The notes under the pieces were generated by a model. That model saw only the letters and a program-made list of their open reading frames with translations. It was not told where the DNA came from and searched no databases. From a bacterium (GTDB lineage Bacteria; Bacillota; Bacilli; Lactobacillales; Streptococcaceae): a stretch of DNA of 64,000 nt. The DNA lies in the NCBI GenBank assembly GCA_905221035.1, contig CAJNBP010000004.1, positions 62,001 to 126,000 on the forward strand, given 5' to 3'. Below are positions 20,612 through 31,081 of this stretch, piece after piece; position 1 is the stretch's first letter; each line of letters opens with the position of its first letter. Made by a program: the position numbers and the translations under genes.

Positions 20612-21490
20612 ATGAACGGTATTATTAACTTAAAAAAAGAAGCGGGGATGACCTCGCATGATGTGGTTTTTAAACTGCGTAAGATTTTGGGAACCAAGAA
20701 GATTGGTCATGGTGGGACCTTGGATCCGGATGTGGTGGGTGTTTTGCCGATTGCGGTTGGTAAGGCGACACGCATGGTTGAGTTTATGCAGGATGAGGGC
20801 AAGGTCTATGAGGGGGAGATTACTCTCGGTTATTCCACGACAACTGAGGATGCCAGTGGGGAAGTGGTCGCAGAGACCCCTGTTTTGTCGCCCTTGGATG
20901 AAAAGCTTGTCGATGAAGCAATCGCTAGTTTGACTGGGTCTATTACCCAAATTCCGCCTATGTATTCGGCAGTAAAGGTCAATGGTCGTAAGCTCTATGA
21001 GTATGCGCGTGCTGGTCAGGAAGTGGAACGTCCAGAACGTCAGGTGACCATTTATAGCTTTGAGCGAACAAGTCCGATTTCTTATGAGGGCGAACTTGCA
21101 CGTTTTACTTTTCGTGTGAAATGTAGCAAGGGAACTTATATCCGTACCTTGTCGGTTGATTTGGGAGAAAAATTGGGCTATGCGGCTCATATGTCCCATC
21201 TGACTCGGACTAGTGCTGCAGGGTTACAGTTAGAAGATGCTCTTACCTTGGAAGAAATTGCTGAAAGAGTAGAGGTAGGGCAACTAGACTTTCTCCATCC
21301 TCTTGAGATTGGGACGGGTGACCTTGTCAAAGTTTTCCTAACTCCAGAAGATGCTACAGAAGTTCGCTTTGGTCGTTTTATTGAGCTAGACCAAACGGAC
21401 AAAGAACTGGCTGCCTTTGAAGGCGATAAATTGTTAGCAATTTTAGAAAAACGGGATAATCTCTATAAGCCAAGGAAGGTTTTTAGCTAG
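20612..21490 (+). CDS. truB: tRNA pseudouridine(55) synthase
   Basis: A 292-residue TruB that makes pseudouridine-55 in the T-loop of tRNAs. The catalytic motif [14 protein letters not shown] lies near residues 33-46 with the active Asp in TLDP. Other family motifs are [14 protein letters not shown] and [15 protein letters not shown]. The C-terminal ~75 residues form a short PUA-like domain. ATG 20612 has GGGGGAG upstream overlapping the end of the preceding gene, so the two are likely co-transcribed. In other streptococci a FAD synthetase gene often follows truB; here udk follows, with a separate promoter. Confidence 0.96.
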   Translation: MNGIINLKKEAGMTSHDVVFKLRKILGTKKIGHGGTLDPDVVGVLPIAVGKATRMVEFMQDEGKVYEGEITLGYSTTTEDASGEVVAETPVLSPLDEKLVDEAIASLTGSITQIPPMYSAVKVNGRKLYEYARAGQEVERPERQVTIYSFERTSPISYEGELARFTFRVKCSKGTYIRTLSVDLGEKLGYAAHMSHLTRTSAAGLQLEDALTLEEIAERVEVGQLDFLHPLEIGTGDLVKVFLTPEDATEVRFGRFIELDQTDKELAAFEGDKLLAILEKRDNLYKPRKVFS

Positions 21491-21564
21491 TCTAACTGAG
21501 GTGTAGGGAGTATTGTTTCCCTTAGACTATCCAAATCAGACTATAAATTTTGTAAAAAATGTGA

Positions 21565-21570
21565 TAGAAT
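21565..21570 (+). promoter_or_regulatory. udk -10 box
   Basis: TGTGATAGAAT: extended -10 with TAGAAT, 29 bases before the udk ATG and followed by ACGGAGG. Confidence 0.5.
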
Positions 21571-21599
21571 AGACGACGGATAAAAAAACGGAGGATAGC

Positions 21600-22238
21600 A
21601 TGCAAAATAGACCAATCATTATTGGAGTGACAGGTGGTTCTGGTGGAGGAAAAACCAGTGTTTCAAGAGCCATTTTATCACATTTCCCTGATGAAAAGAT
21701 TTCCATGATTGAGCATGATTCATACTACAAGGATCAGTCTCATTTGACCTTTGAAGAGCGTGTCAAAACCAACTATGACCATCCTTTTGCCTTTGATACA
21801 GACTTGATGATCGAGCAGATTAAGGAATTGTTGGCAGGGCGTCCGGTGGACATTCCTACTTATGATTATACAGAGCATACACGAAGTAGCAAGACCTATC
21901 GTCAGGAGCCTCAAGATGTTTTTATCGTTGAGGGGATTTTAGTCTTGGAGGACAAGCGCCTGCGCGATTTGATGGATATCAAGATTTTTGTGGATACGGA
22001 TGATGATGTGCGCATTATTCGTCGTATCAAGCGTGATATGGAGGAGCGTGGCCGTAGTCTTGATAGCGTTATTGACCAGTACTTAGGTGTGGTTAAACCA
22101 ATGTACCACCAGTTTATTGAGCCGACCAAGCGTTATGCGGATATCGTCATTCCTGAGGGAGTCAGCAATACAGTTGCTATTGACCTTTTGACGACCAAGA
22201 TTGCAAAGATTTTGGAAGAAGCTCGAAACAGCAAATAA
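21600..22238 (+). CDS. udk: Uridine kinase
   Basis: A 212-residue uridine/cytidine kinase of the pyrimidine salvage pathway (uridine + NTP to UMP). The P-loop [11 protein letters not shown] is near residue 12. The nucleoside-binding region includes [17 protein letters not shown] and NYDHPFAFD. The lid has [16 protein letters not shown], and the conserved [20 protein letters not shown] follows. Strong ACGGAGG ribosome site. Its terminator is at 22247. Confidence 0.97.
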   Translation: MQNRPIIIGVTGGSGGGKTSVSRAILSHFPDEKISMIEHDSYYKDQSHLTFEERVKTNYDHPFAFDTDLMIEQIKELLAGRPVDIPTYDYTEHTRSSKTYRQEPQDVFIVEGILVLEDKRLRDLMDIKIFVDTDDDVRIIRRIKRDMEERGRSLDSVIDQYLGVVKPMYHQFIEPTKRYADIVIPEGVSNTVAIDLLTTKIAKILEEARNSK

Positions 22239-22246
22239 TCAGATGT

Positions 22247-22266
22247 GGAGGCCTTGCCTCCTTTTT
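22247..22266 (+). terminator. udk terminator
   Basis: GGAGGC (22247-22252), loop CTT, GCCTCC (22256-22261), then TTTTT. Confidence 0.85.
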
Positions 22267-22319
22267 CTATTTTTCCCTCATAATGGTACATAAATGAAGA
22301 TTTTTAGGCATATTTTTGG

Positions 22320-22325
22320 TATAAT
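22320..22325 (+). promoter_or_regulatory. -10 box of the xseA operon
   Basis: TTGGTATAATAAT with TATAAT at 22320-22325, 40 bases before xseA. No good -35. Confidence 0.5.
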
Positions 22326-22365
22326 AATACCCATGAAAGAGCAAGGAAATGAATAGTAGGTGGAG

Positions 22366-23706
22366 ATGGAAAAGTATTTATCGGTAACAACTTTGACCAA
22401 GTATCTGAAAATGAAATTCGATAAAGACCCTTACTTGGAACGGGTCTATTTAACTGGTCAAGTTTCCAATTTTCGTAAACGACCTACTCACCAATATTTC
22501 TCCCTAAAGGATGACCATGCAGTTATTCAAGCGACTATTTGGTCTGGGGTTTATCAGAAATTAGGTTTCGACCTAGAAGAAGGAATGAAAATCAATGTGA
22601 TTGGGCGTGTACAGGTCTATGAACCGAGTGGTAGCTACTCCATCATCATTGAAAAGGCAGAACCTGATGGAGTTGGGGCACTTGCGATTCAGTTTGAACA
22701 ACTCAAGAAAAAATTGACAGAAGAAGGTCTGTTTCAAGAACGCTTCAAGCAACCTCTGCCCCAATTTTCTAAGAGAATTGGTGTGGTAACCAGTCGCAGT
22801 GGAGCCGTTATTCGAGATATTATCACGACCGTCAGCAGGCGATTTCCAGGTGTCGATATCTTACTTTATCCAACTAAGGTTCAAGGTGAGGGTTCTGCGG
22901 AGGAAATTGCTCGAAATATTGCGCGTGCCAATCAACGGGACGATTTGGACTTACTGATTATTGGTCGTGGTGGTGGTTCCATCGAGGATCTCTGGGCCTT
23001 TAACGAAGAAATTGTGGTACGAGCTATTTTTGAATCTCGTCTGCCAGTTATTTCTAGTGTGGGCCATGAGACAGATGTGACCTTGGCTGATTTTGTGGCA
23101 GATAGACGGGCTGCGACGCCAACAGCTGCTGCTGAACTGGCAACACCTGTTACCAAGTTGGATGTATTGGCTTATTTGCAAAATCAAGAAAAACGGATGG
23201 CAACTGTAGTCCGAAATATCCTATCTAAGAAACAAGAAGCTTTGAAAAAATGCAGTCAGTCTGTTATCTTTAGACAGCCAGAGCGCTTGTATGACGGTTA
23301 TTTGCAACGCTTGGATCAATTGCAACTGCGTTTAAAACAAAGTTTGCGAACACAGATTTCCGATAACAAACAGCTAGTACAGGCAAGGACGCATCAACTA
23401 GTCCAATTATCACCTATTACCAAAATCCAGCGTTATCAGGATCGGCTTGCACAGTTGGACAAGCTTCTACGTAGCCAAATGGCGCTGGTTTATGATGCCA
23501 AGGTTGCTGAAGTCAAGAGATTATCAGAAGCCTTGTTGATGCTGGATACCAGTCGAATCGTGGCGCGTGGTTATGCTATTGTCAAAAAAGAAGAGTCAGT
23601 TATCGATTCGGTTGAGAGTTTGAAGAAAAAAGACCAAGTAACGCTTTTGATGCGAGATGGTCAAGTAGAATTAGAGGTTAAAGATGTCAAAACAAAAGAA
23701 ATTTGA
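22366..23706 (+). CDS. xseA: Exodeoxyribonuclease VII large subunit
   Basis: A 446-residue XseA, catalytic subunit of the single-strand-specific exonuclease VII that works in repair and recombination. The N-terminal OB fold ([20 protein letters not shown]) binds ssDNA. The core has the family motifs [49 protein letters not shown] and TPTAAAE. A coiled coil for XseB binding follows. ATG 22366 (MEKYLS) is where the family starts; an in-frame GTG at 22360 is an alternative and the Shine-Dalgarno spacing does not decide between them. Its 3' end overlaps xseB by 23 bases. Confidence 0.95.
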   Translation: MEKYLSVTTLTKYLKMKFDKDPYLERVYLTGQVSNFRKRPTHQYFSLKDDHAVIQATIWSGVYQKLGFDLEEGMKINVIGRVQVYEPSGSYSIIIEKAEPDGVGALAIQFEQLKKKLTEEGLFQERFKQPLPQFSKRIGVVTSRSGAVIRDIITTVSRRFPGVDILLYPTKVQGEGSAEEIARNIARANQRDDLDLLIIGRGGGSIEDLWAFNEEIVVRAIFESRLPVISSVGHETDVTLADFVADRRAATPTAAAELATPVTKLDVLAYLQNQEKRMATVVRNILSKKQEALKKCSQSVIFRQPERLYDGYLQRLDQLQLRLKQSLRTQISDNKQLVQARTHQLVQLSPITKIQRYQDRLAQLDKLLRSQMALVYDAKVAEVKRLSEALLMLDTSRIVARGYAIVKKEESVIDSVESLKKKDQVTLLMRDGQVELEVKDVKTKEI

Positions 23707-23896
23707 GGAAAATCTAGCAGAACTGGAGACCATTGTCCAAAGTTTGGAAAATGGTGAAATTACTTTAGAAGATGCGATTGCGGCCTTTCAAAAGGGCATG
23801 GTCTTGTCAAAAGAGCTCCAAGCTACGCTAGACAAGGCTGAAAAGACCTTAGTCAAGGTCATGCAAGAAGATGGAACAGAAAGTGATTTTGAATGA
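23684..23896 (+). CDS. xseB: Exodeoxyribonuclease VII small subunit
   Basis: A 70-residue XseB. The two-helix hairpin typical of the family is visible: [20 protein letters not shown] then [20 protein letters not shown]. Several copies bind the XseA coiled coil. The start lies inside xseA and the stop overlaps the ispA start (ATGA), so the subunits and IspA are translationally coupled. Confidence 0.95.
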   Translation: MSKQKKFEENLAELETIVQSLENGEITLEDAIAAFQKGMVLSKELQATLDKAEKTLVKVMQEDGTESDFE

Positions 23897-24768
23897 AAAA
23901 GCAAGAAAAATTAGCTCTTGTTGAGTCGGCTTTGGAAGACTTTTATGGAGACCAGCAGTTTGCCTCTAGTTTGCGAGAGTCTGTTCTCTATTCCATTCAT
24001 GCTGGCGGCAAGCGTATTCGGCCTTTTCTCTTGTTGGAAGTTTTGGAAGCCTTGCAGGTTGCTATTAAACCTGCTCACGCGCAGGTGGCTGCGGCCTTGG
24101 AAATGATTCATACAGGGAGCTTGATTCACGATGATCTTCCAGCCATGGATGATGATGATTACCGTCGGGGGCGTTTGACCAATCATAAGAAATTTGGCGA
24201 AGCAATGGCAATTTTGGCTGGAGATGCCTTGTTCCTAGATCCCTATGCCTTGATAGCGCAGGCAGATTTGCCAAGTCAGATTAAGGTAGACTTAATTGCC
24301 AACCTATCGCTTGCTTCAGGAAGTCTGGGCATGGTAGCAGGGCAGGTTTTGGACATGGAGGGTGAACACCAGCATTTGTCCTTGAAAGAACTTCAGACCA
24401 TTCATGCCAATAAGACTGGAAAATTACTAGCTTATCCCTTCCAAGCAGCTGCTATCATAGCTGAATTGGCTCCTGGAATGCAGGCAAAGCTGAAAACTGT
24501 TGGCGAATTGATTGGACTTGCCTTTCAGGTCAGAGACGATGTACTGGATGTGACAGCTAGTTTTGAGGAAATCGGCAAGACTCCGCAAAAGGATTTACAG
24601 GCTGAAAAGTCAACCTATCCAGCCTTGTTGGGCTTGGAAGAGGCCATTGCTTTTTGTAACCAAACCTTGGATCAAGCTAATGCAAAATTAGAAGAAATTG
24701 CCCAGCAGGTTCCCTTTGAAACAGAATCGATTGTAAGTGTAGTAGAAAGTTTGAGAATCAATGGCTAA
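23893..24768 (+). CDS. ispA: Farnesyl diphosphate synthase (polyprenyl synthetase)
   Basis: A 291-residue short-chain trans-prenyl transferase that condenses isopentenyl and allylic diphosphates to geranyl and farnesyl diphosphate, the precursor of undecaprenyl phosphate. The first aspartate-rich motif is [15 protein letters not shown] near residue 80 and the second QVRDDVLD near 215; the KRIRP substrate motif lies near residue 40. ATGA overlap with xseB and 8-base overlap with tlyA place it in the middle of the operon, the usual Firmicute arrangement. Confidence 0.95.
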   Translation: MKKQEKLALVESALEDFYGDQQFASSLRESVLYSIHAGGKRIRPFLLLEVLEALQVAIKPAHAQVAAALEMIHTGSLIHDDLPAMDDDDYRRGRLTNHKKFGEAMAILAGDALFLDPYALIAQADLPSQIKVDLIANLSLASGSLGMVAGQVLDMEGEHQHLSLKELQTIHANKTGKLLAYPFQAAAIIAELAPGMQAKLKTVGELIGLAFQVRDDVLDVTASFEEIGKTPQKDLQAEKSTYPALLGLEEAIAFCNQTLDQANAKLEEIAQQVPFETESIVSVVESLRING

Positions 24769-25576
24769 GGAAAGAGTGGATGTACTAGCTTATAAACAGG
24801 GCTTGTTTGAAACGCGAGAACAGGCCAAGCGCGGCGTCATGGCTGGACTAGTCGTAGCAGTCCTGAATGGAGAACGGTTTGACAAACCAGGAGAGAAAAT
24901 TCCAGACGACACCGAGCTAAAACTCAAGGGCGAGAAACTCAAGTATGTCAGCCGTGGTGGCTTGAAATTGGAGAAGGCCTTGCAGGTCTTTGATTTGTCA
25001 GTAGAAGGGGCGACAACGATTGATATCGGTGCCTCTACCGGGGGCTTTACGGATGTCATGTTGCAAAATGGTGCTGAGTTAGTCTTTGCAGTTGATGTTG
25101 GTACCAATCAGTTGGCTTGGAAACTACGCCAAGACCCACGTGTTGTCAGCATGGAGCAGTTCAATTTCCGCTATGCTGAAAAGACTGACTTTGAAAAGGA
25201 ACCGAGCTTTGCCAGTATTGATGTGAGTTTCATTTCCCTCAGTCTGATTTTGCCAGCCTTGCACCGAGTGTTAGCTGATCAAGGTCAGGTTGTGGCTCTG
25301 GTTAAGCCTCAGTTTGAGGCAGGACGTGAGCAGATTGGGAAAAATGGAATTATTCGAGATGCCAAGGTTCATCAAAATGTCCTTGAATCTGTCACAGCTA
25401 TGGCAGTAGAGGAAGGCTTTTCAGTCCTTGGTTTGGACTTTTCTCCCATCCAAGGTGGACATGGAAATATTGAGTTTTTAGCGTATTTGAAAAAAGAAGA
25501 GTCAGCAAGCAATCAGGTTCTTGCTGAGATTGAAGAAGTAGTAGAGAGGGCGCATAGTCAATTTAAAAATGAATAA
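24761..25576 (+). CDS. tlyA: TlyA-family rRNA 2'-O-methyltransferase
   Basis: A 271-residue TlyA/YqxC protein: an N-terminal S4 RNA-binding domain (about residues 3-62), then an FtsJ/RrmJ-type methyltransferase with the SAM motif TIDIGASTGGFTDVMLQNGA. Mycobacterial TlyA methylates 16S and 23S rRNA; the old name 'hemolysin' for this family is misleading. The site modified in streptococci is not known to me. Overlaps of 8 bases with both ispA and the downstream argR show tight coupling. Confidence 0.9.
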   Translation: MAKERVDVLAYKQGLFETREQAKRGVMAGLVVAVLNGERFDKPGEKIPDDTELKLKGEKLKYVSRGGLKLEKALQVFDLSVEGATTIDIGASTGGFTDVMLQNGAELVFAVDVGTNQLAWKLRQDPRVVSMEQFNFRYAEKTDFEKEPSFASIDVSFISLSLILPALHRVLADQGQVVALVKPQFEAGREQIGKNGIIRDAKVHQNVLESVTAMAVEEGFSVLGLDFSPIQGGHGNIEFLAYLKKEESASNQVLAEIEEVVERAHSQFKNE

Positions 25577-26000
25577 AAAAGAGAGACTTGAAAAAATTAG
25601 ACGATTTGTGACAGATTATCAAATCGGTACGCAAGAAGAAATCGTAGAACATTTGAAAGAAGCAGGAATCACTGCCACTCAGGCGACGGTATCCCGAGAT
25701 ATCAAAGAGCTAGGTATTGTCAAAATTCCTTTGAGAGACAACACCTATGTCTATGAATTGCCAAAATCAATCGTAAAAAGTTTGCAACTGGCTGAAGACA
25801 ATATTGAGTCAGCCGAATTGATGGACAAGATGATCAATCTACAAGTTATCCCAGGAAATACGGCTTTTGTAAAAGCTCAGTTAATCGAGACTTTTGCGAA
25901 CAAGATTTTTAGCTGTTTAGCTGATGATAGCTCGATTTTAGTCATTGCCAGAAGTGAAAGTCTAGCTGAGGAAATCTTTGAACAAGTAAAAAATTGGTAG
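25569..26000 (+). CDS. ArgR-family regulator (second paralogue, AhrC-like)
   Basis: A 143-residue ArgR-type protein between tlyA and recN, the conserved Firmicute position of ahrC. The N-terminal winged helix contains TATQATVSRDIKELGIVKI. The C-terminal domain is shorter than that of the paralogue at 2798-3268 and reads LADDSSILVIARSESLAEEI in the region where arginine is usually bound; the GTIAGDD motif is not preserved as such. In Lactococcus two ArgR-type proteins must cooperate for arginine control, and this pair may do the same. Confidence 0.85.
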   Translation: MNKKERLEKIRRFVTDYQIGTQEEIVEHLKEAGITATQATVSRDIKELGIVKIPLRDNTYVYELPKSIVKSLQLAEDNIESAELMDKMINLQVIPGNTAFVKAQLIETFANKIFSCLADDSSILVIARSESLAEEIFEQVKNW

Positions 26001-26006
26001 GTCTAT

Positions 26007-27674
26007 ATGTTACTTGAAATTTCGATAAAAAACTTTGCCATTATTGAGGCTATTTCCCTCAATTTTGAGAAGGGAATGACTGTCCTGACTGGTGAGACAG
26101 GTGCAGGGAAGTCGATTATCATTGATGCCATGAATATGATGTTGGGAGCTCGTGCAACGACAGATGTTATTCGTCATGGTGCACCAAAGGCAGAGATTGA
26201 GGGGCTTTTCTCAGTTGAGAATAGTCGCCTTTTACAGGAAATTTTTGATGAGCAAGGTTTGGAATTGGGGGATGAGATTATCATCCGTCGAGAAATTCTG
26301 CAAAATGGTCGTAGTATTAGCCGTGTAAATGGCCAGATGGTCAATCTATCTGTCTTGCGTGCCATTGGGCAACATCTGGTGGATATTCATGGCCAGCATG
26401 ACCAAGAGGAGTTAATGCGTCCTCAACTACACATCCAGATGTTGGATGAATTTGGCGATGTAGCTTTTTGGGACTTAAAAGAAACCTACCAGACTAGTTT
26501 TGATGCCTATCGAAAAATGCGCAAGCAGGTTCTGGAAGTCAAGAAAAACCAACAGGAACATAAGGCTCGTATTGAAATGTTGGAATTTCAAATGGCAGAG
26601 ATTGAGGCGGCTAATTTGCAAGCAGGGGAAGACTTGGATCTCAACCAAGAGCGAGATAAACTCCTCAACCATAAAAATATTGCAGATACCCTAACCAATG
26701 CCTACAGCATGTTAGACAATGAAGAGTTTTCAAGTCTAGCTAATGTTCGTTCAGCCATGAATGACATGGAAAGTGTCGAAGAATATGACCCTGACTACCG
26801 TGAAATTTCAAGTTCTCTGTCTGAGACCTACTATGTCTTAGAAGATATTAGCAAGCGTCTGGAAGCTATCATTGAGGACCTTGATTTTGACGGCAATCGT
26901 CTCATGCAAGTCGAGAATCGTTTGGACCTTCTTCATACCATTACTCGTAAGTATGGTGGAACTGTGGATGATGTCTTGCTGTATTTTGCCAAAATTACAG
27001 AAGAATACAATCTTTTGACAGGTAATAACCTTTCTTCTGAGGACATGGAAGCAGAGCTTAAGAAGTTGGAAGTTAATCTTGTCGATTTGGCAGGTCAGCT
27101 TGCATCTGCTCGTCATGATTTGGCCCAGCAGCTGGAAGCAGAGATTAAACAAGAACTGCAAGACCTTTATATGGAAAAAGCCCAGTTTCAGGTTCGTTTT
27201 AGCAAGGGCAAATTCAGTCGTGAGGGAAATGAAATGGTTGAGTTTTACATTTCAACCAATCCTGGTGAAGACTTTAAACCCTTGGTTAAGGTTGCATCTG
27301 GTGGGGAATTATCCCGTCTCATGCTAGCCATTAAATCTGCCTTTTCTCGCAAAGAAGGTAAGACTAGCATTGTCTTTGATGAGGTGGATACGGGAGTTTC
27401 AGGTCGTGTAGCTCAGGCTATTGCGCAGAAGATTCACAAGATTGGTCAGCATGGTCAGGTTTTGGCTATTTCCCATTTGCCACAAGTGATTGCGATTGCA
27501 GATTATCAATTCTTTATTGAGAAGATTAGCAATGAGCATTCAACGGTTTCGACTGTTCGTCTCTTGACGGTTGAAGAGCGAGTAGAGGAAGTTGCCAAGA
27601 TGTTGGCAGGTGATAATGTGACGGAAGCAGCCCTGACGCAAGCCAGAGAATTGTTGAGAAACAGGGAGAAATAA
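26007..27674 (+). CDS. recN: DNA repair protein RecN
   Basis: A 555-residue SMC-like ATPase that acts early in double-strand-break repair and, in streptococci, in natural transformation. Walker A is GETGAGKSI near residue 30, with the loop motif LVDIHGQHDQEEL near 130. Two coiled-coil arms fill the centre (~150-350). The ABC signature is VASGGELSRLMLAIK near 433, Walker B IVFDEVDTGVSG near 455 and the H-loop AISHLPQV near 490. Six bases separate it from argR, and one base from the downstream metallophosphatase. Confidence 0.96.
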   Translation: MLLEISIKNFAIIEAISLNFEKGMTVLTGETGAGKSIIIDAMNMMLGARATTDVIRHGAPKAEIEGLFSVENSRLLQEIFDEQGLELGDEIIIRREILQNGRSISRVNGQMVNLSVLRAIGQHLVDIHGQHDQEELMRPQLHIQMLDEFGDVAFWDLKETYQTSFDAYRKMRKQVLEVKKNQQEHKARIEMLEFQMAEIEAANLQAGEDLDLNQERDKLLNHKNIADTLTNAYSMLDNEEFSSLANVRSAMNDMESVEEYDPDYREISSSLSETYYVLEDISKRLEAIIEDLDFDGNRLMQVENRLDLLHTITRKYGGTVDDVLLYFAKITEEYNLLTGNNLSSEDMEAELKKLEVNLVDLAGQLASARHDLAQQLEAEIKQELQDLYMEKAQFQVRFSKGKFSREGNEMVEFYISTNPGEDFKPLVKVASGGELSRLMLAIKSAFSRKEGKTSIVFDEVDTGVSGRVAQAIAQKIHKIGQHGQVLAISHLPQVIAIADYQFFIEKISNEHSTVSTVRLLTVEERVEEVAKMLAGDNVTEAALTQARELLRNREK

Positions 27675-27675
27675 G

Positions 27676-28404
27676 ATGACAGACTATTATGTAATTGGAG
27701 ATGTTCACGGAAAAGCAGGGATGCTAGAAGACCTTCTCAAAACTTGGGATGGTCAGACCCAGTTGCTTTTTCTAGGGGATTTGATTGACCGCGGTGAAGA
27801 TAGTCGCCGTGTCCTTGAAATGGTTAAGGAATTGGTGGATAATCAAGGAGCTATCTGTTTGTCAGGAAACCACGAGTATATGTTTTTGACTTGGCTCGAT
27901 GACCCAGAAGAAAGCTATGACCATTATCGTCGCAACGGAGGAGATACAACCATTAACTCTATCCTAGGTCGTCCCTTGGATGCACCAGTTGATGGAGTAG
28001 AAGATGCCAAGCGGGTTGCTACTGAAGCGGCAGACTTGGTCGAATTTATTCGTCAAATGCCATTTGTAGTGGAAACAGATCATTATATTTTTGTTCATGC
28101 TGGCGTTGATTTGACATTAGAGGACTGGCATGAAACGACAGACTACAAGAAAGTTTGGCTCAGAAAACCATTCCACGAAGCTGAAAATCATACTGGAAAA
28201 ATCATTGTCTTTGGACATACACCGGTTTATGGTTTGTTAAAGCAAGAGCGAGGTACAGCTGAGCTTTGGACTACAGAAGATGGCAAGATTGGAATGGATG
28301 GAGGAGCTGTTTATGGTGGTGTTCTTCATGGGATTGTCTTTACTGACCAAGGAATGACAGAACATCACTTTATCGAAAATGACGGCTTTGTCGCTGAAGA
28401 TTAG
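27676..28404 (+). CDS. Calcineurin-like metallophosphatase (PrpE/ApaH type)
   Basis: A 242-residue phosphoesterase of the PPP/ApaH group. All metal-binding signatures are present: GDVHGKAGML near residue 8, GDLIDRGEDSRR near 35, GNHEYMF near 64, and the histidines in FVHAGVD and FGHTPVYG. Family members act as protein serine/threonine phosphatases or as diadenosine-tetraphosphate hydrolases; the sequence does not decide between them. It follows recN by one base and ends the operon that starts at xseA; lepA has its own promoter. Confidence 0.8.
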   Translation: MTDYYVIGDVHGKAGMLEDLLKTWDGQTQLLFLGDLIDRGEDSRRVLEMVKELVDNQGAICLSGNHEYMFLTWLDDPEESYDHYRRNGGDTTINSILGRPLDAPVDGVEDAKRVATEAADLVEFIRQMPFVVETDHYIFVHAGVDLTLEDWHETTDYKKVWLRKPFHEAENHTGKIIVFGHTPVYGLLKQERGTAELWTTEDGKIGMDGGAVYGGVLHGIVFTDQGMTEHHFIENDGFVAED

Positions 28405-28425
28405 TACTCCTAGCAGGGTATGGTC

Positions 28426-28454
28426 TTGTCAAAATATCAAAAACAATTTATAAT
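28426..28454 (+). promoter_or_regulatory. lepA promoter
   Basis: TTGTCA (28426-28431), 17-base spacer, TATAAT (28449-28454). It lies downstream of the longest possible ORF start (28420), which supports the ATG at 28483. Confidence 0.75.
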
Positions 28455-28482
28455 AAATAGATACCCTGAAAGGAAGAGAATC

Positions 28483-30306
28483 ATGAACTTAGAAGAATTG
28501 AAAAAACGACAGGAGAAGATCCGTAACTTCTCTATTATCGCCCATATTGACCACGGAAAGTCGACTCTTGCAGACCGCATTTTGGAAAAGACAGAGACAG
28601 TTTCAAGTCGTGAAATGCAGGCTCAGCTCTTAGATAGCATGGATCTAGAGCGAGAACGTGGGATTACCATTAAACTCAATGCCATCGAGCTGAATTATAC
28701 TGCGAAAGATGGAGAGACTTATATTTTCCACTTAATTGACACGCCGGGGCATGTAGACTTTACCTATGAAGTTTCACGCTCGCTAGCTGCCTGTGAGGGT
28801 GCTATTTTGGTGGTCGATGCTGCCCAAGGAATTGAGGCTCAAACCCTTGCCAATGTTTATCTTGCCTTGGACAATGATTTGGAAATCATGCCAGTCATTA
28901 ATAAAATTGACCTGCCAGCCGCAGATCCAGAGCGCGTGCGTACAGAGATTGAAGATGTTATTGGTCTAGATGCCAGCGAAGCAGTTTTGGCTTCTGCCAA
29001 GGCTGGTATTGGTATCGAAGAAATCCTTGAGCAAATCGTAGAAAAAGTACCAGCTCCAACAGGTGATGTGACTGCGCCACTGAAAGCCTTAATTTTTGAC
29101 TCTGTTTACGATGCTTACCGTGGGGTTATCCTCCAAGTTCGTGTCATGGACGGGGTGGTCAAACCGGGTGATAAGATTCAGCTTATGAGCAATGGTAAGA
29201 CCTTTGATGTTACGGAAGTCGGTATTTTTACACCAAAAGCAGTTGGTCGTGATTTCCTTGCGACTGGTGACGTTGGTTATATTGCGGCTTCTATCAAGAC
29301 GGTTCAGGACACTCGTGTGGGTGATACCGTTACCTTGGCGACCAATCCTGCGGCAGAGCCATTACATGGCTACAAGCAGATGAACCCGATGGTCTTTGCG
29401 GGTCTCTACCCAATCGAGTCAAACAAGTACAATGATCTTCGTGAAGCCCTTGAAAAATTGCAACTAAATGATGCCAGCTTGCAGTTTGAACCAGAAACGT
29501 CTCAGGCACTTGGATTTGGTTTCCGTTGTGGATTCCTTGGACTTCTTCATATGGATGTTATCCAAGAACGTTTGGAACGTGAGTTCAATATTGACCTCAT
29601 CATGACAGCTCCGTCTGTTATTTACAAAGTTAATTTGACTGACGGTGAATCAATGGATGTGTCAAACCCGTCTGAGTTTCCAGACCCAACCAAAATTGCT
29701 ACCATTGAGGAACCTTATGTTAAAGCTCAAATCATGGTACCGCAGGAGTTTGTAGGAGCAGTGATGGAATTGGCTCAACGTAAGCGTGGGGATTTTGTGA
29801 CCATGGATTATATTGATGACAATCGTGTTAATATTATCTATCAAATTCCTCTTGCTGAAATCGTCTTTGACTTCTTTGATAAACTTAAGTCTTCGACACG
29901 TGGTTATGCCAGCTTTGACTATGAATTGTCAGAGTATCGCCCATCTAAGCTAGTCAAAATGGATATCCTTCTCAATGGAGACAAGGTGGATGCCCTCAGC
30001 TTTATCGTTCACAAGGACTTTGCCTACGAACGTGGGAAACTCATCGTTGATAAGCTCAAGAAAATCATACCTCGTCAACAATTTGAAGTTCCGATTCAAG
30101 CAGCAATTGGACACAAGATTGTTGCTCGTACAGATATCAAGGCCCTTCGTAAGAACGTACTTGCCAAGTGTTATGGTGGTGACGTTTCTCGTAAACGTAA
30201 ACTGCTTGAAAAACAAAAAGCTGGTAAGAAACGCATGAAAGCTATCGGATCAGTAGAAGTTCCGCAAGAAGCTTTCCTCAGCGTCTTGAGTATGGATGAA
30301 GAATAA
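28483..30306 (+). CDS. lepA: Elongation factor 4 (LepA)
   Basis: A 607-residue translational GTPase that back-translocates or remodels ribosomes under stress. G1 is [10 protein letters not shown]2 RERGITIK, G3 DTPGHVDF and G4 NKIDLPAA. The EF-G-like domains II, III and V follow, and the LepA-specific C-terminal domain ends with [18 protein letters not shown] chose ATG 28483 ([10 protein letters not shown]), preceded by GAAAGGAAGAG; the upstream in-frame start at 28420 would precede the promoter. A terminator follows at 30361. Confidence 0.96.
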   Translation: MNLEELKKRQEKIRNFSIIAHIDHGKSTLADRILEKTETVSSREMQAQLLDSMDLERERGITIKLNAIELNYTAKDGETYIFHLIDTPGHVDFTYEVSRSLAACEGAILVVDAAQGIEAQTLANVYLALDNDLEIMPVINKIDLPAADPERVRTEIEDVIGLDASEAVLASAKAGIGIEEILEQIVEKVPAPTGDVTAPLKALIFDSVYDAYRGVILQVRVMDGVVKPGDKIQLMSNGKTFDVTEVGIFTPKAVGRDFLATGDVGYIAASIKTVQDTRVGDTVTLATNPAAEPLHGYKQMNPMVFAGLYPIESNKYNDLREALEKLQLNDASLQFEPETSQALGFGFRCGFLGLLHMDVIQERLEREFNIDLIMTAPSVIYKVNLTDGESMDVSNPSEFPDPTKIATIEEPYVKAQIMVPQEFVGAVMELAQRKRGDFVTMDYIDDNRVNIIYQIPLAEIVFDFFDKLKSSTRGYASFDYELSEYRPSKLVKMDILLNGDKVDALSFIVHKDFAYERGKLIVDKLKKIIPRQQFEVPIQAAIGHKIVARTDIKALRKNVLAKCYGGDVSRKRKLLEKQKAGKKRMKAIGSVEVPQEAFLSVLSMDEE

Positions 30307-30360
30307 GTTATCAGAATTGTTTTTCTTGTTAATAGGAAATTTATATAAGAATCAATAGTA

Positions 30361-30388
30361 AAGCAGGCTTAAATGGTCTGCTTTTTTA
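30361..30388 (+). terminator. lepA terminator
   Basis: AAGCAG (30361-30366) and CTGCTT (30378-30383) arms, followed by a run of T. The stem is only 6 bp and starts 54 bases after the stop. Confidence 0.65.
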
Positions 30389-30416
30389 GTTTCTAGAACA
30401 GAAAAAATGTTTGAAG

Positions 30417-30450
30417 TGTTTGTTTATATGTTTGTTTTTACGCAACAAAC
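30417..30450. promoter_or_regulatory. Candidate LacR operator repeats upstream of the gat operon
   Basis: TGTTTGTTTA at 30417 and TGTTTGTTTT at 30429, spaced 12 bases, then the opposite-facing AACAAAC at 30444-30450. DeoR-type LacR regulators of lactic acid bacteria bind TGTTTNWTTT-like repeats. The same motifs recur at the lacA promoter (33923-34001). LacR binding is inferred from motif and context. Confidence 0.5.
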
Positions 30451-30501
30451 TACAAAAACAACAAAAATATAAAAAAAGAGACAAAAAACAACAGAAAACC
30501 G

Positions 30502-30530
30502 TTGACAACGGTTTCATATAGTGTTATACT
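30502..30530 (+). promoter_or_regulatory. gat operon promoter overlapped by a cre site
   Basis: TTGACA (30502-30507), exactly 17 bases, TATACT (30525-30530). The minus-strand reading of 30503-30516, TGAAACCGTTGTCA, matches all 14 positions of the cre consensus TGWAANCGNTNWCA. It is part of the larger palindrome AAACCGTTGACAACGGTTT (30497-30514 region). Bound CcpA would cover the -35, so glucose repression is expected. Confidence 0.8.
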
Positions 30531-30566
30531 TATAGCATAAAGTTAATGGAAAGAAGGGAAAACCTT

Positions 30567-31043
30567 ATGGGATTAGATCATTTCTTTGACAAAAACCTTG
30601 TGTTTTGCTTAGAAGCGGATAATCAAGAACATCTCTTTGATCAGGTTGCAACTTTATTGGAAGAACGAGAAGTCGTAACTCCAACTTATCGTGAAGCCTT
30701 GATCACGCGTGAAAAGTCATTTCCAACTGGCTTAGATATGGAATTTTTGGGTAAGGATTTGCCGAATGTGGCTATTCCTCATACAGATATTGTTCATAAT
30801 CTAGCTGAAAAAGTTGTGGTCGTTCGATTAGATAAACCAGTGACTTTCCACAATATGATTGCACCGGATAAGGAAGTAGAAGTATCCCTGCTCTTCTTTA
30901 TCATTAATAACTCAAGTTCAAGTCAAACAAACATTCTTGCTCAGTTGATGGACTTCTTTACTGGAAATTGTCATCTTGAAGACCTATCAAAAATTTCTGA
31001 ACCAGAAGCCCTTTATGCTTATATTGCTGAAGCAATCGCTTAA
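30567..31043 (+). CDS. gatA: PTS EIIA component, galactitol/galactose (Gat) family
   Basis: A 158-residue PTS EIIA of the fructose/mannitol-like fold. The phospho-histidine lies in NVAIPHTDIVHNL near residue 71. I use ATG 30567 (MGLDHFFDKN), since GAAAGAAGGG lies 8 bases upstream, whereas the in-frame ATG at 30546 has no ribosome site. It receives phosphate from HPr and passes it to EIIB. Being followed by tagatose-pathway genes points to galactose as the sugar carried, as galactose-6-phosphate is what LacAB need. Confidence 0.88.
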   Translation: MGLDHFFDKNLVFCLEADNQEHLFDQVATLLEEREVVTPTYREALITREKSFPTGLDMEFLGKDLPNVAIPHTDIVHNLAEKVVVVRLDKPVTFHNMIAPDKEVEVSLLFFIINNSSSSQTNILAQLMDFFTGNCHLEDLSKISEPEALYAYIAEAIA

Positions 31044-31081
31044 TCTTGTCTATTAAAAATATTAAATCGGAGGAAATCCAT

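Noticed and set aside
20630..21199. 189-residue minus-strand ORF inside truB
   Set aside because: Antisense shadow; truB is complete with its catalytic motif on the plus strand.
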